From: Immersiella caudata
Lineage: Eukaryota; Ascomycota; Sordariomycetes; Sordariales; Lasiosphaeriaceae
Assembly: GCA_030512335.1 (NCBI GenBank)
Contig: JAULSU010000002.1
Coordinates: 186,001-250,000, forward strand
Direction: 5' to 3'
Length of the DNA: 64,000 nucleotides
The translations under genes were made by a program, and so were the position numbers. The stretch's first letter is position 1, and the number at the start of each line of letters is the position of its first letter. Shown here one piece after another: positions 12,906 through 26,716 of the stretch. Under the pieces are notes generated by a model. That model had not been told where the DNA came from. It did not search any database and saw only the letters and a program-made list of their open reading frames with translations.

Positions 12906-15900
12906 TTAAAATGCAACCCCCGACGTCCCTCTGCCCACCGTCTTGAACCCGTAGCTCATCCATTGCCCGTCGCTGCCCAGCGTGTCGAACCGGCTGGTGC
13001 TCTCGCTGTCCAGGCTAGCCCCGAAGCTGCTGAAGTAGAAGCCAACCACCACGACCAGGTAGCTGAGCAGCAAAATGCTCCCCTTGAAATAGTTGCTCTT
13101 CCCTTCGCCGTACATGTAGCTCAGCAAGAAGACGCAGAGGATCACCGTCACCATGTCCCACTGCGGGAAGAGCAGGCTGAATGTGTACTTGCCGATCTCC
13201 TCGATCGGTATCTCTAGAGGATACACAGCCGAGAACAGCACTAGCGCAGGAATTTGCAACAGACAAACCTGGAGAGCGTACGCGGAACCGATCTCCATCG
13301 ACAGCGCGATGTTGCCGTTCATGGCAAACGAGATGGCGTTCTGGCGCAATGGTCAGCTGCAAGTCACGCGAGGGGGGCCGCTCCAGAGCTCACCAGAAAC
13401 TCGGTCGTGTTCGGTACGAGGGCAAACAGCGTGATACCAAGAAACTTCTCATCAATCTCAAAGCTCTCAAGAACCACGTCAACCGTGTCAACCAAGATCT
13501 CGGCAATAATGGCGTACAGGACGGTGGCGCCCATCAAAATGATGGAACTCTTCAGCCGGCTCCAGTTGGGTGCGTCATGGCCGCCGTGTCCGCCAGCTGG
13601 TGCCGGTTGCTGCTCTCCCATGTACTCATGTTCCGGAAATGCACCGGTACGGATTGGGGCATGCCGGCTGCTGGAGACAGATTGGTGAGCTGGCGTCGCA
13701 AGAGCAGGGTTCGCCGATGTTCGTCTAGGCCCTGCCACATTTCGGGCTGCGACAGTGGCAGCCGTGGCGGCAATCTCTGCAACCTGGTGGACGAGAGTGT
13801 TATTCTGAGCCTCGGAAAACCCAGGGATGCTGAGGTTGGTCGTCACAGTATCACTCCCATACCCCGTCTTCGGGGGGACGACATGGGGAGTGCCGTTAGC
13901 TCCACCCATAACAGCCGAGTTCTGGCGTGACTGCTCATCTGGCCGAGGGTTGTGGCCGACTTGGCGCAACGACTGACCAAGGATGCGCTTGTAGAGGTGG
14001 GAATCGCGGACGTCGACGCCACTGGAATCCGCAATAAGTGGGTTCCCAGAGGGCCTCGAGCTAGTGTGAGGAGTGAAGTGATCATCATGCTTCTTCTCAT
14101 CCAGCTCAGTGTTCCAGATTACAGCGGCGTGGGTGCGCAGCGTGAACCAGAGACCGATAATATACGACAGGAACAGCATCCCTGCTGCGAGATAGCAATA
14201 GGGCCGCACCGCCTCGAGGTAGAACCGGTCGTTGAAGGCAGGCGTCTGTGAAAAGTAGCATCTCCGACAGTCTCGGAGGGCTCCCCCACCTCCCCCACGG
14301 CTAGGGTGGTCGAAGTTGATGCAGTCCTGGCAGGTGAGTTCGTGGGTGCCATAGATTTGGTAGAACAAAGTTGGCCCAAAGGCACCGATGACGGCGAAGA
14401 GGAGCATGGTGGACGTGACGCCAGCGGATTTGGAGTTGAAGCGCTGCGTCTTCCGCTTGATGGCTCCGCAGCACATCGAGAGGCCAGGAAGGAAAAGGAT
14501 ACCTGCGAAGATGCTGCCAACGATGCTGCCCTCGACGAGCTGTGCCTTGCCTTGACGGAGCGCGACGCAATAGAGGAAGACTTCGACGATGGTGGAGAAG
14601 AAGGCGTTGATGGCGGCGCCCAAGCCCATTGACGACTGAGCCGAGATGGAAGCAACAGCTTGGCCAATGAAGTAGGCCAAGGGTATGATGGACAGCAAGC
14701 CTGCGATAAACAGAAAGGCCGGCGACGTGAACACGCTCTCAATGTGCCAGATACCATCCAGGACAACCCAGTCAAAGATGACCAAGAAAACAATGGCCAT
14801 CAGGTTGATCAGAAACACGTTGGTTCCATCGATGGTGTACTTCCAGTACTTCAAGCCGACAGCTCGATAGGTACAGACGACGATGGATGAGTGAGGTGCG
14901 GCTGGAGCCCGAGCAGAGGTGATGTCGGACTCGAAGTACATGGCGAGAGGATGCCGTCGGAGGTGGTCGAGAAGCAGCATCGTGACTTTCCCCATGGGGA
15001 TCCAGAAGACGAGGAACCAACAGATGGCCGAGACGATGAACAGCGAGGGCATGATCATGAAGTAGAAGAACACGAAGAAGACAACCCGGCCGATGTTCCA
15101 CTCGCCACGACCGAACAGCCTCCGCTTCATCCGTGGCAGATCCGGATCGGAACCACGCCCGCGACCTCTGCCGAGAAGACTCTCCGTCTCATCGGGCTCT
15201 GAGTCGATACTCCTTCGGGAACGGCCGATGATGGACCGGTTCCTTTCCGGCCCAAAAAACAGTCGTCCGTACTCGAGGTCGCCGCTTTGCCACTGCTCGT
15301 ACTCGCTGATGCTTCTTCCCTCGCCTTGATCCTCGTCAAGATAAGCCTCCTGTTGCTCAAGGCGGATGAATTTTCCAAAGGGATAAAAGAGATAGCCGGC
15401 CAATCCCCAGAGCACCCGTCCGTACTCACGCCCGCTTGGCGCAGCAGCGAAGATGAAGCAGATTATGGCGCCCAGAAACGCGATCAGAGCGATCCACCAG
15501 CCGAACGCCAGCGTCCAGATGAGATTGAAGAAGAGCAGCCAGTTGCTGACATGGCCACCGGGTGCCGAGTGGATATCGCCCTCGGCGTTCTTTTGTACTG
15601 ATCGATCCTTCTTGTACAGCGCGGGCTTCCACAGCCTGATTCCGAACGGATGCGTCTCGTTGATGGCCTGCTGCCGATCCCTCAAAGTGAAGCTCTCTGC
15701 ATCACTGATGTCTCCATCGTCGTCGTCGTCGTCGTCGTCGTCGATAGGCTCAGCGTCCTGAGCATCAGCTGCCTCCACCTCTTCAACAAAGTCTTCTGTC
15801 TGTATGCCCTCGTCGGCCGGCTCAACACGCTCTTCGACGGCCTCCTGGATTTCGTCTTCATCGCGGGCTGAATGGACCCGGGACAACGCCGGAGCAACGG

Positions 15901-16381
15901 TTCTTCTGCGCATGGTCGAGGTATAAGTTTGCTGACGTTCTGCAGCGTCGGCTTCCACCTCTGCAATGCCATCATCCACTGAGAATACCTCTCCGCGGTG
16001 AGGGGCCTGGGCGTTGGAAGATGTCCGGCGGGGCATGGGCGGCTTTCGTGGACGGCCGCGTCCTCGATCGGGCGCGAGCATTGGGGAGCGCAGCGGCGCC
16101 ATCGGGCCTTGACTACCTCGAGCAGCAGAGCGTTCTTGCATCGCAGAAGACGGGCCGGCATCGGGCGCGGAGCCCATGGGTGTGTTGGGGCCGATCGTGC
16201 CTGTGTAGAACGAGTTGTCAGCAATTTGCATCCGGAAACAGGGACAGTGGCGCTCACCATAGGTAGGCTCTGGCCTTCTCCGAATCGTTTCTGTTAACGG
16301 GAGACCATCAGAGGGACGGCGAATGTCGGTGGGTGATGCGGCGGCCGATAGGTCCTCGCTGGCTTTGCGGGACGGGTCCAT
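12906..16381 (-). CDS. VNX1: Vnx1-type vacuolar cation/H+ exchanger
   Basis: Three exons: 16381-16258, 16200-13394 and 13340-12906, about 1121 residues. Intron 1 (16201-16257, GTGAGC to CAG) is 57 nt and in frame. Intron 2 (13341-13393, GTGAGC to CAG) sits inside the second exchanger repeat and restores FLNAISFAMNG. The long N-terminus is disordered, with an acidic run (about 195-203). A YccF/DUF307-like membrane module follows (about 235-300), then the CaCA exchanger core. The core has two inverted-repeat motifs, GAAINAFFSTIVEVF and VPNTTEFLNAISFAMNGNI, with acidic residues in the expected membrane positions. This order is that of yeast Vnx1, a low-affinity vacuolar Na+,K+/H+ antiporter. The N-terminus also contains a GRGRPRKPP stretch resembling an AT-hook, probably fortuitous. 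It is divergent from RPT6. Confidence 0.9.
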
Positions 16382-18220
16382 GACGGCGAGCACTGCAGCG
16401 TCGGCGCGCCAGCAGACCTCTCTCGATGTGGTTTATTGTTGTCGGATACGGATTGCTTCGGGATGCAAAATCCCACGGACGCATTAAATTCTGATTTAGA
16501 GAAGCAGCCAAGAAGAAAAACACCTCAGCAAATTGGTGAGACTCGAGCCGATATGAACAATGGGAAACGGTGACACAATTCTTGGACCACAGGACGAAGT
16601 CGGCTTATCCCTAGAAATCGATTATGTCGCGTCTCAATCGGCAGGCGTGGTGGGAGAAGGGTAGCTCGAGGCGATGTCGTTGCTGTCGAAGGATCGGTCG
16701 TCGCGGGAAGTGCGCCGCGAAGAGGAACAAAACAAGAAACAATGGAGGACCCGATGAGACGAGAAAGAACAACCGAAAAACCCCGCGATACTCGGGTCTA
16801 GTCCACCAGAAAAAAATCCAACTTATCCCAAGAGCTTCTGAGAAGCTCTGCCGTTCATCGGAGATCGCAGCCGTTTGACGGCTTTGTCGAGTTGTGCAAA
16901 TCTCGAGAAGGACCAAGCAGAGCAAGCGTGATGCCGAGCTCCCAGGCGGGCGACCCAGGGTTGGTCAGCAGGGTTGTCGCGGCGAGACAGCGAAGTGGGG
17001 CCTGCGCGCAAATCCCGGATCCGCTGCAGGAGCGGCTTCAACCTGGCGGCACTCCACCAAAACCACAACACGTGTGGATGGAATGTGCCGGAGAAGAAGG
17101 TGTACCTTGGGTCGCATCGACTTTGCAATGCCAGATCTCATCTCGGAGTTCGGCACACGAGAGAACGTGACGAAATTGATAAAAAAAAGGCCGGCTTCCA
17201 GGTCTCAGCTGAGACCAAAAGCCTCAGCAAGACTGGTGCTGGCGGGGTTTATGTCACGCGTATCTGGTCAAGCAGACCTCCCCACGTCGCAACCAGCAAA
17301 CCCCTTTCGATCTTGGCGCCGGTTCTTCTTCCGGTGCCATAGTGTCGAAGTTGGCGTAATGCAATGCACGTCGAGGCGCCATCGAGGAGTAGAAGAATAG
17401 CTATGGCTACCTTATCTTCCCATTCGTCTACAGATAAACAGCACGCCTTCAACCATCCGAGATCAGTTATCGCTCGGGCAGAAACCACAGAGATTGTCTT
17501 CCCGGTCAGTCGCATGAGTACGCTGGTTTAGCAGTGGACAGTGGCATGAGAAGGCACCTCATTGCCTCAAAAGTGCCTCGCGCTACAGCGAGCAGGACCT
17601 CCCGGCCTGGAGCTAAACCGCAGATGCCACGGCGGAACCACAGAGTGGGGGTCCCGAGAACCGGCTGAGGTGCCGGGAATCTAGCCGAGTAGATGTTGAG
17701 AGTTGATAATCGTCCGATGTTTCTTGAACTTACACGAATACAAGCCTAAGAAAGAAGTCGATCCCTTCCTCCATCACGATGACTGCCAAGAGCACTGTTT
17801 GCTTGAAGCGCAGTTCCTACTTGGCGGTGACATCACCTCCATTCGCGTTGTCGCTGTGGGCGATTACGTAAGGCAGACCGACCTGACCGTCTGTCGCTTC
17901 TCCAAGTCACGTGCGGCTCGCAGGGCCCAGCTCGCAAGCGCTTGGCGCCAAACGCCCTGTGCAGCTGGGTTGCGTTGACCTGCGCTGCCTTCGGTGGATC
18001 TTCCTCGCCTGAAGCTCATCAGCCGCCGAACCTCAGAGAACAAACAAACCGACGACGGTATCGATACACCTCAGCCTGCCCCGCGGTCAGCCATTCCTGC
18101 GCGCAAACGCTGTCCGAATCTGCAGAAACGCCTCAAGATCCAAACCGGCCGTCCGAAAGCCGCCTTCCACAATCGCCGTGCCGAGCAGCCGGAGCGAAAA
18201 GTAAAAGCAAAGCCGTCGCG
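16382..18220. other. Divergent promoter region between VNX1-like and RPT6
   Basis: About 1.8 kb shared upstream region. No frame has a family signature. Both flanking genes are transcribed away from it. Confidence 0.6.
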
Positions 18221-19450
18221 ATGGCGCTCGACAACTACTACCACAACAAGATCGAGGCGATGCAGCTTGAGATCCTCAAAGGTCAAGCTGTATTGCGCCG
18301 ACTCGAAGCCCAGCGAAATGACTACAACTCCAGAGTGCGGCTGCTCAGGGAAGAGCTTGGCCTGCTCCAACAACCAGGCTCCTACGTCGGCGAGGTCGTC
18401 AAGGTCATGAGCACCAAGAAGGTGCTCGTGAAGGTGCACCCCGAAGGAAAATACGGTAGGATTTTCTTGCTCCCCTCGCGTGGAGAAGGAACACTGCGCT
18501 AACCCAGCATCCCAGTTGTCGATGTCTCTGACGTCGTCGACATCACCAAGCTCACAGTCGGCAAGCGCGTAACGCTCCTCTCCGATTCTTACAAGCTCGA
18601 AAAGATGCTCCCATCCTCGGTAGACCCTCTCGTCTCGCTGATGATGGTCGAGAAGGTGCCCGACAGCACCTACGACATGATCGGCGGTCTCGACCAGCAA
18701 ATCAAGGAGATCAAGGAAGTCATTGAGCTCGGCCTCAAACACCCCGAGCTGTTCGAGTCTCTCGGAATCGCGCAGCCAAAGGGTGTGCTCCTCTACGGGC
18801 CTCCCGGGACAGGAAAAACTCTGCTAGCGCGCGCGGTGGCGCATCATACCGACTGCAAGTTCATCCGTGTTTCCGGTTCCGAGCTGGTGCAAAAGTACAT
18901 CGGCGAGGGCAGCCGCATGGTGCGCGAGCTGTTCGTCATGGCCCGCGAGCATGCGCCTAGCATCATCTTCATGGACGAAATTGATTCCATCGGTTCGTCT
19001 CGTGTCGAGGGATCCTCGGGTGGCGACTCCGAAGTCCAACGTACTATGCTCGAACTCCTCAACCAGCTCGACGGCTTCGAGCCAACCAAGAACATCAAGG
19101 TCATCATGGCCACCAACCGTCTCGACATCCTCGACCCCGCCCTCCTCCGTCCTGGCCGTATCGACCGCAAGATCGAGTTCCCTCCACCGAGCGTCGAAGC
19201 CCGCGCCGACATTCTCCGCATCCACAGCCGCAAGATGAATCTCACCCGCGGTATCAACCTGACCAAGATCGCCGAGAAGATGAACGGCTGCTCCGGCGCC
19301 GAGCTCAAGGGTGTATGCACGGAGGCTGGCATGTACGCTCTCCGCGAGAGGCGAGTGCACGTCACGCAGGAGGACTTTGAGCTCGCCACAGCCAAGATTC
19401 TCAACAAGCACGACGACAAAGAGGTGTCTCTCGCGAAGCTGTGGCGTTAA
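18221..19450 (+). CDS. RPT6: 26S proteasome regulatory ATPase Rpt6
   Basis: Two exons, 18221-18455 and 18516-19450, 389 residues. The intron (18456-18515, GTAGGA to CCCAG, branch GCTAAC) splices EGKY to VVDVSDVVD. It is one of six AAA ATPases of the 19S base, which unfold ubiquitinated substrates and open the 20S gate. An N-terminal coiled coil (about 10-60) is followed by the OB segment. Walker A is GPPGTGKT (173-180), Walker B IIFMDEID (228-235), then SRH motif with ATNR and LRPGRID. The C-terminus ends AKLWR, like Rpt6 and without a HbYX motif. Sequence is near-canonical throughout, so the call is very secure. Confidence 0.97.
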
Positions 19451-20324
19451 ACCTGTCGTGGTGGCGGATGATGGGAAGCATACAAGTAGAGATGGGGACA
19501 TCGTTTGTCGCAAGGACCATGCGAGAAACGAAGATTGTGGAACATGTACTTGTACGATAGCTCAAGAGCACGGCTCATAGACTGGCTGTTGAACAAAACA
19601 TGATAAGGACGAGCAAATGTTGCAGCTATCGCAAGTGATGAGTGACTGAGCTGATCATGAACTGCCTGCCTCGACACTTACCCGTTTCATTGGACCATGG
19701 AGTAAACCAACATGCCCTGCTCCTCCTCGAGACTTCCCAGGGGTTTGAGCTCGAGCGAGAAACGCAGCTACACCCTCCACCTTGTAAACATGTATCACAA
19801 ACACCGAGAGAACATTCGCATGTCAATAATCAGGTTACATCTATCCCATGCGCAACGCGCACCGTCTAGCGATGATAACAAACCCCAGCCCGTCCTGACC
19901 ACCAACCTCAAACCAATCAAAACAACCCACACTTCCCGTTGTAATGCGGCAGTGGCTAATGCAAACAGTCAACAAGCAAAAACAAAAAAAAAAAAAAAAA
20001 AAGCCACCCAACACCCACCCGTGTATACACGCAATGCTTCCCGCGCCCAGTGGTATGGTATGGTGCTGCTGTCTCCAATGAACCTGAACCTGAACCTGAA
20101 CCTGAACCGAACCGAGCCGAGCCGTACCGAACCGTACTGTAATATGCAATGGTCCGCGCAAATAATATGCATGTTCCACCCCTTCCTTGTTACGCCTGCT
20201 CATCCGTGTACGCCGAACAGTCGCTCCCTTGCTGATCAACCAATAAACCTATACTCCTGCCCCAGGTAGCACATCCAAACATACCCTTTCAAAGCTTGTT
20301 CACTCATAAAGCTGAGCTGACAGG
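19451..20324. other. Intergenic between convergent RPT6 and PTP genes
   Basis: About 870 nt of 3' flanks. It contains an A-run near 19985-20001 and a GAACCT hexamer repeat at 20080-20108. No supported gene. Confidence 0.6.
20080..20108. repeat. (GAACCT)n hexamer repeat
   Basis: Nearly five perfect copies of GAACCT followed by degenerate GAACC/GAGCC units. Confidence 0.9.
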
Positions 20325-23300
20325 TTACATCGCTAAACTCCCACTCCTCGCTCTCCCCTTGGAACCCGGGCTCGAATTATCGCCCTTGTCCTGAAGACGC
20401 GCAACCCACTCGATGACCGTCTCGTAGCACAACACAAACTGCCTCAGACTCTGCACCATGCTCAGCCGCTGGCCGCGGAAATCCTCGACAGTCTGCGCAA
20501 TGAGATCAATGCTCTCGTCATCCAACCAGCTCGTATCAATATCCATCTCATCCGAAGAAGAAGAAGAATGCTCCCGATCCGAATAGCTGTCTGAGGGCCG
20601 CCTCTCCACCACCTCATCCATCGGTGCAAAGGGCGGGATCTCGTCGCCCATGGATACATCCCCATCTGAATCGCGGCCCCGCGCCTGGCGCTTAGCCCTG
20701 GCGCGCTCGTCCATCTGCTGAGCAAGTCTCCTTTCACGTTCGTCGATCCGCTTGTTGGCCCGCTGGACGGCGCGCAGCCGTTGGCGCTTGAGCATGTCGA
20801 TGACGCTGTCCACCGTGCAGAAAGCACCCGTTCGGCCACACCCTGCAGAGCAGTGAACCAGCATCGGCCTGACGTGGTCACCGGACTCCGGCGCGTCGTG
20901 CCAACTCAGCGCCATGGCCTGGCTCTTTGCTGCGCCACGCTGGAAACCGCTGTTTCGAGGGGTGGCGGATGCACCCAAGGGGCCTGGGAAGTCAGATGGG
21001 AGTGAAGCCCGTTGTATGATGTTGGAAAGCTCCACCAACGCGAGAAGATGGCTCGGCTGGGCTGGTGCTCCGAAATCGGGCCAAGATGGGCAGTGCAGCT
21101 GGGTTACCTCGCGAATAGGCAAGAATGGGTGGGCTGCATGGCTGAGGGCGAACTTGCGGATGATGACATAGGGAGTGTCGGATCCGTTCGATCCAGGAGC
21201 GGGAGCGGGTGAGTTGACGGTACTCGTCGTGTTGGCGCGGCGGCGACCGACTTCCGCTGGGGAGGGATGCCGGGATGAGCCTTGCGTCGAGGCACTCGAG
21301 TCCGCGGCCTGAGGAGTTGAGATGGTACCCGCGGTGGATTCCGACCTGTGTTTATCAATATCCAAGGACACTCTCTTCTCAGAGAGCACTCGGAGTCTGA
21401 TAGGACCGAAGTCGTTTCCTTTCCAGTAAGGATGGCATTTGAGCTGACCGCCTTCGGACTCAGCTGTCAACATCACGATCACCCGGACGTCCTGGTCCCA
21501 AATGACGGACCAGAAATCCTAGAGCACGTTAGCTTGATCCATGGAAGGATTGCGGGCAAATGCAGTTCGACATGCCTCAAAGGTCGCCGGCAATGGCCCC
21601 TGGCTGGCGATGTATCGCTTGTAGCTCCGTTTTGCCCGGATGTGACTGGCGTTGACGTAGTCGCACGTCCCTTCTGGACGGCCAGCAAGCTTGACCCTTG
21701 CGTGTTCAAACGGGAGAATATCCTTGTAGCGGTTCTTGCCACCCTGCTCAATTCCTGACAACTGCACCTTCGTCTCGGGCTGCGTGGATTGGCCCGTCCC
21801 TGGATGAGTTTGCACACAGTATGCGTCCTTCATCCGGGACTGCTCCCTCAACTCGATCCGCAAAAACTTGTCCGACACTTTCTTGCCATGGTCATTGGCT
21901 TCTGATGCCTCTCCAAGCCAGCGCGGCAACCGCGAGCTGTCAATGTTGCTGGGCAATTTGACGTCCATTTGCCCGACGCCGTCGACAAGATCTTGGTTCT
22001 GTCGGATATTGCTGAAGAACGGATTGGGATTGCTGGTCATGGTGGGCAGCAAGACTCCTCCAATAACAGGCGCGACGTGTGGGTGCGGAGTGGCCGAGCC
22101 TCCAAGGGACAAACCCGGCGATGAACGACCAGAAGTGCGGTCTACCAGGTCTGGATGTGCAGCAGCAAACGCATTGAAGCCACCACGCAAAACATTGGTA
22201 GAACCAGAATATCCTTCGTTGGCAAACTTCTTAACCATATTCGTCGCCGAGACAGCGTCTCTCCTGTCAGAAGATTGTGCATCGTAGACCACAAGGTGAG
22301 TTGTATCCCGCCAGCTGGCGAATTTCTCCTGGTCCTTCTCAGCTTGGAACGTTTGTTGAAGTTTCTGCAGGTCAAATGTGGCCCGTTTGAGTAGAGTCGT
22401 GGGTATGCACAGGTTCAATGCCCCCTCGACTCTGGACGCTGCATACTGTGGCGACACTCTGAGATCCAGGATCAACACTTTGGCGTCACTTTCTGCTGTC
22501 AGCAAATCCCGAAGCTGGTCTGGAGACATCATATTGGGATCGCCTGGCCCTAGTTTCGGAGATGGGCTTTTCCCAGGTCCGGGTGAGCAGCTCGAGCTTG
22601 CCCTACCCGCGATAGGCGTCAACGCTGACCGCGGCCGATCGAGAATGTTGAGAGAAAAGTTGGGCCGCCCGCGATGTAAGCTAGGTGCCGGAAATGGGAG
22701 CTCCAGCTGAGCAGGCGATTCATGCGTCCGCAAGCCAAGGATATTGGGTGGATTGAAGGATGTTACCGAGTTGCGCTTGGAATCTGTAGATCCATACGCT
22801 GAGTCCTGAAGGCTGCCTGTTTCCGCGTCACTTTTGGTGTGGGCGACATCTCTTGCCCGTAACATCCCATCCAAGCTTCCCGAAGGTCGAACCGCTTCGC
22901 AACCCTCGCTGGCATGAGTATTCCAGCGTGGCGGCCGTGGGCGTTGCAAGGCCGACGGCGTCGACGCCAGAGGTGTATGTACTACCGGCCCAGTGGGGAT
23001 GTTGAAATGTGAAGTTGACAGGTTGAACCCCATCTTCCCCCGCTGCAGATCGACCTGCCGACGAAAGGCTTCGAACTCAGGGTTCGCATCCAACGGCAAC
23101 TGCTTCGGAATGGCAGCCCCAAATGACTTGACCGAAGACGTTGGCGAACTCCAGTTCTCGCGAGGCAGCAAGGAGGAATCCCGCGGGTCGCCATTGGGCT
23201 CAATGGCAAGGCCAAAGTAGTTTGGACTTGGTGTCCTGGCATCTTGGGTCAGCCCACGGTAGGCACCCGGTGAGAGCTTGGGCGCCTGTGGTTGCCCGAC

Positions 23301-23486
23301 GGAGTGCGGCGCTCGTGGTGACGCCAGCGGGGTATCTGTTTGTTTGTTGTAGAAGAAAGACTGAGAGTTGGAACGGGAGTGCGAGCCCGCGGGGGTATGC
23401 GACGTGCCGGGCGGCGGGAGCCCGGCGGCCGTTTTCATGGTGAAGTATGCTGTTCGGTCGGACGCCCTCTGTTCAGGAGGACCCAT
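20325..23486 (-). CDS. Protein tyrosine phosphatase with rhodanese-like domain
   Basis: Two exons, 23486-21576 and 21518-20325, about 1034 residues. The intron (21519-21575) is of GC-AG type: TTTGAG, then GCATGT, ending GCTCTAG. It joins PLPATFE to DFWSVIWDQDVRV, exactly the PTP core. The N-terminal third is disordered. Residues about 330-470 resemble a rhodanese/Cdc25-like domain without a clear active-site Cys, of the MAPK-docking kind seen in yeast Ptp2/Ptp3 and fission-yeast Pyp1/2. The PTP domain starts near 584: NRYKDILPF, WPDFGAP loop (about 783), P-loop VHCSAGCGRTG with catalytic Cys about 860, and Q-loop MVQSLRQFVLCYE. A long charged insertion lies between P-loop and Q-loop. Likely role: dephosphorylation of MAP kinases. 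Confidence 0.9.
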
Positions 23487-26400
23487 GATGCAAAATTAAA
23501 TCTGAAGTTGTGTTGAAAGTCTGACCAACGGCTGCAAAATTTGTTGCGTTGCCCTCTCAACCGCCACAGCTCTTCAGGTAGAAGCCTTCCTCATAAAGCA
23601 CGCATATTGCGCGAAAGGCGGGGCGTGTTTGTCGGAGGTGAGTGTGTTGATGAAAGTAGTGCCGGGTCGACAACGGAATCGAGCGGACCGGTAGGAGATC
23701 GACGACTTGGTTTAAGGTACCAGACTTGGGAGGCAGCTTGGGTGTCGCTAGACTAAATGATGCAGGACGAGGGAGAACAGCCAGCCTCGTGGGAAATTCT
23801 GGGCGTTGGGCCTGGACCCGAGCACTCTGCTGGAATCCCACAAAGGCGACGCGCCGGTGACGGTGGGGTCCTTTGCTTTCCCTGACGTGGTGGAGCAAAA
23901 CGGTAGCCTGTATGTACGGTGATGTCGTTGCCCTAATCGCGGCCGGGCGGACCTAGGGACCAGGCGGGGCGTCTCCGAAACACGCTGCGGCGATCTGCCA
24001 GCCGGCTGATGTCTGTCTGTCGTCCGCACAGTCGTGGCAGTCTGCCAGGTTCGTCTCTCGTTGCGATCTTGCCACTTGCGTGTGCGCTTTCCGTCCTCTT
24101 GTTGCTCGAAGCTGTCTCCACCAGGCAAGCGGAGCAGGCAAGTTTCGCTGTCGGCGCGGACGCACGCGAACTTAAAGAACCTAACCGTTCGGCTCGGAAG
24201 AGGAGGCCCTGCGCTCGCGTTTGACGGAATGTTGCGCTAGAGGGGGATGATCGAAAGGGGTGGGTGGTCGAAATAACAGACTGAGCTACCCTTCAAGTCG
24301 AGGGCGGGTAGTGGGGCGTGGTGAAGGGTTGGTCAAGGACGGGGACCCGGAGACTCGAGACGAAGATGGTGGGGCGTCGCCTCCGTCACAGCGCCGAAAA
24401 TGGCAGCCCAGGGGGAGGGCTCCGCAGGCGTGATGTCAAGACCTGCAGGGATTGCTGAATGGTCAGAGTCTGCGCCTGGGAATGATCAGCGCGCTCGAAA
24501 TGGGCAAGTTCCTGTCCTGACCTCACCAGTGGTGCTGCATGTCGTGAGGCGCTTTTTCTCTCCCTCCCAAGAAAGCTCCGACGCGGGTTCTTGGTCTCAG
24601 CGCAGGCGAGACAGGACAGTCCAAAGGGAAACCCGAGGCTCAGGCCAAAGTCAGCTCGCAATCGGCGTGTTGGCGTATTCTGGAAGTGCCTCGATGACTG
24701 TTGAGGCGCGTATGTTTTCCAAAAGTTGGCAGTTGGCTGGTCAGCGGTCTGTGTCACTCGTCGTCATAGTCGGCGGCACAGGAGGGGCTTTGTTGAGAAT
24801 CGTTGCGGACTCGAACTCAAAGCTGAGCAGCGGCGCTGGACGAGGCACGGTCTAGAACTGGCCGTGCAGCACGAGCTGAACAAAAAGGGTGTCGATCTAC
24901 CAAAATGAGCGGGATATGTTCTCATTTACGACTTTACGGTGTGCGATTTTAGAAAGGAGCAGATCATGCCATTCGCAGCTAGCCCGCGCAACCCCTCGGA
25001 GCTGCTGGAGGAGATGCGCACGCGCAGGCATTGGCGCAATCCACGGCTGCAACGAATTTAGCGCACCTTGGCGCCAAGATTATTTCCGTGTGAGACAAAA
25101 ACGTCATCGGTGCGTTAGTGAGTTAGGTAAGCTGCATCCAATGTTCTGGAAAGAGTCCCATCCGACAAACCGGAACTCCAAGGCCCGTCGCGCTGGTACA
25201 CTACGCATCGCGACAGGCAACCTGGAACAGGCGACAGACGTGAGACCACATCGACATCGCACATGCAAGCGGCACCACACATCGGAGAAAGCTGATCCAC
25301 GGTGGACACCCTGTGAACAATAATTCCACAATCAGGGTCTTCGTCGCTCCATTCGCAAGTCACCCGCCCCTGGAAACATTGATTGTCCGGCAGATGGATG
25401 GCGGTCTGTCGTCCGTTGGTGTCCGACGTGAAGGTACCAGTCAAGCGCAGCGTCTTGGGCGGCGTGGGGCGTTTGACCGCTGGACATGGTTGGGGGGGCT
25501 TTTAGGGATCCTGCAGTGTCCAACATTTCCAACACCGCCCTCCCAAAACGGCTCCCAAAATGGCGCCATTTTTGGTCCCGCGGTTTCGCACTCCTTGATT
25601 TCTGGGAGGAACCAAAAGGTCTAGACCTGAGCCGACCGGCTCCATCATGCAGCCCGGTGCCGGGGTTCCCGTATGCCAATCCCTGATTGCAGCTGCTGGC
25701 GGGAGCGACGCGCTCCCATTGGGACCCTGCTTCATCGGTTTCGCAGACCCTCTGCCAGCCCGTGAGCTCGTCTCAGCCCTTTCCGCTCTTTTTGATCGGT
25801 TTCTTCCAAACAACACGGGACCACGATGCTTCTCATCGTTCAGGTGCTTTCCGATCCTCACGTGCGCCCATGGTGGGGCAAAGGGACATTTTGCGCCCTC
25901 GGGATGATGGGGAGACACTACGTCATGGCGCAGCCCAGCAACGGGTCGCACTCGTGCCTGTCACCCATCAGCCGTTTTTGCCACCAGTAGCACAGCAAAC
26001 CACTCCAGATCGCCAAGCTTGTGTACACGGGAACCAGCGGTGCCCCTTTTCAAGCACAAACGGCCGACCAGGCAGCTTCCCGCAGACATAGGGCAGAGTG
26101 ATGCTATGGATGGATTAGCGATTGGGTTTTAGCTGCATGGAAGCCACGTTGTCCCAAACGCTCAAAATATCTCCGAACCCCCCTTCGGAGTAGGCCTCTC
26201 TTGTTGTACTCACTATGTTGGTCACATTGTTGAATCGGATTTATCGAGTCATCGCCGCAGGGGCAACGTCGCCACGGGGCGTAGAGGAATGGAATGTTGA
26301 AGTTGGGCCCTTCATCCCTTTCAGAAGTCACATCGTGAAGTCGCCACTGCCATCATGTCTGACGCTCGATGGTCAAGCCGTTGAGTCGCGGGAGCAGAAT

Positions 26401-26671
26401 GCCGAAAAGAGCCACGGTCTTCAGTATCACGCTCGCATGGGTGTGAAGTTGACATTTAGAGGCCATTTGACATGATAGAAAGACTCAGGAGCCTCCTGGT
26501 GATGGGGTCTGGAGGATGAGGATGCATCCGCCAGGCCAGTTTTGCAATCCCGACAGCTCCACACGCCCAACTGCCCATTCCACCAAGCCTGACTTTCAAC
26601 TGCCCAAGCCGCCTACCTAGACCATGACGTCTGAAGACTCGTATTCCAGGTCGTTATGGACTCGGAGGCGC

Positions 26672-26716
<45 letters not shown>

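Noticed and set aside
16000..16100. AT-hook-like GRGRPRKPP in the Vnx1-type exchanger N-terminus
   Set aside because: It sits in the disordered cytosolic tail of a multi-pass transporter; a DNA-binding role is unlikely and the motif is probably just a basic stretch.
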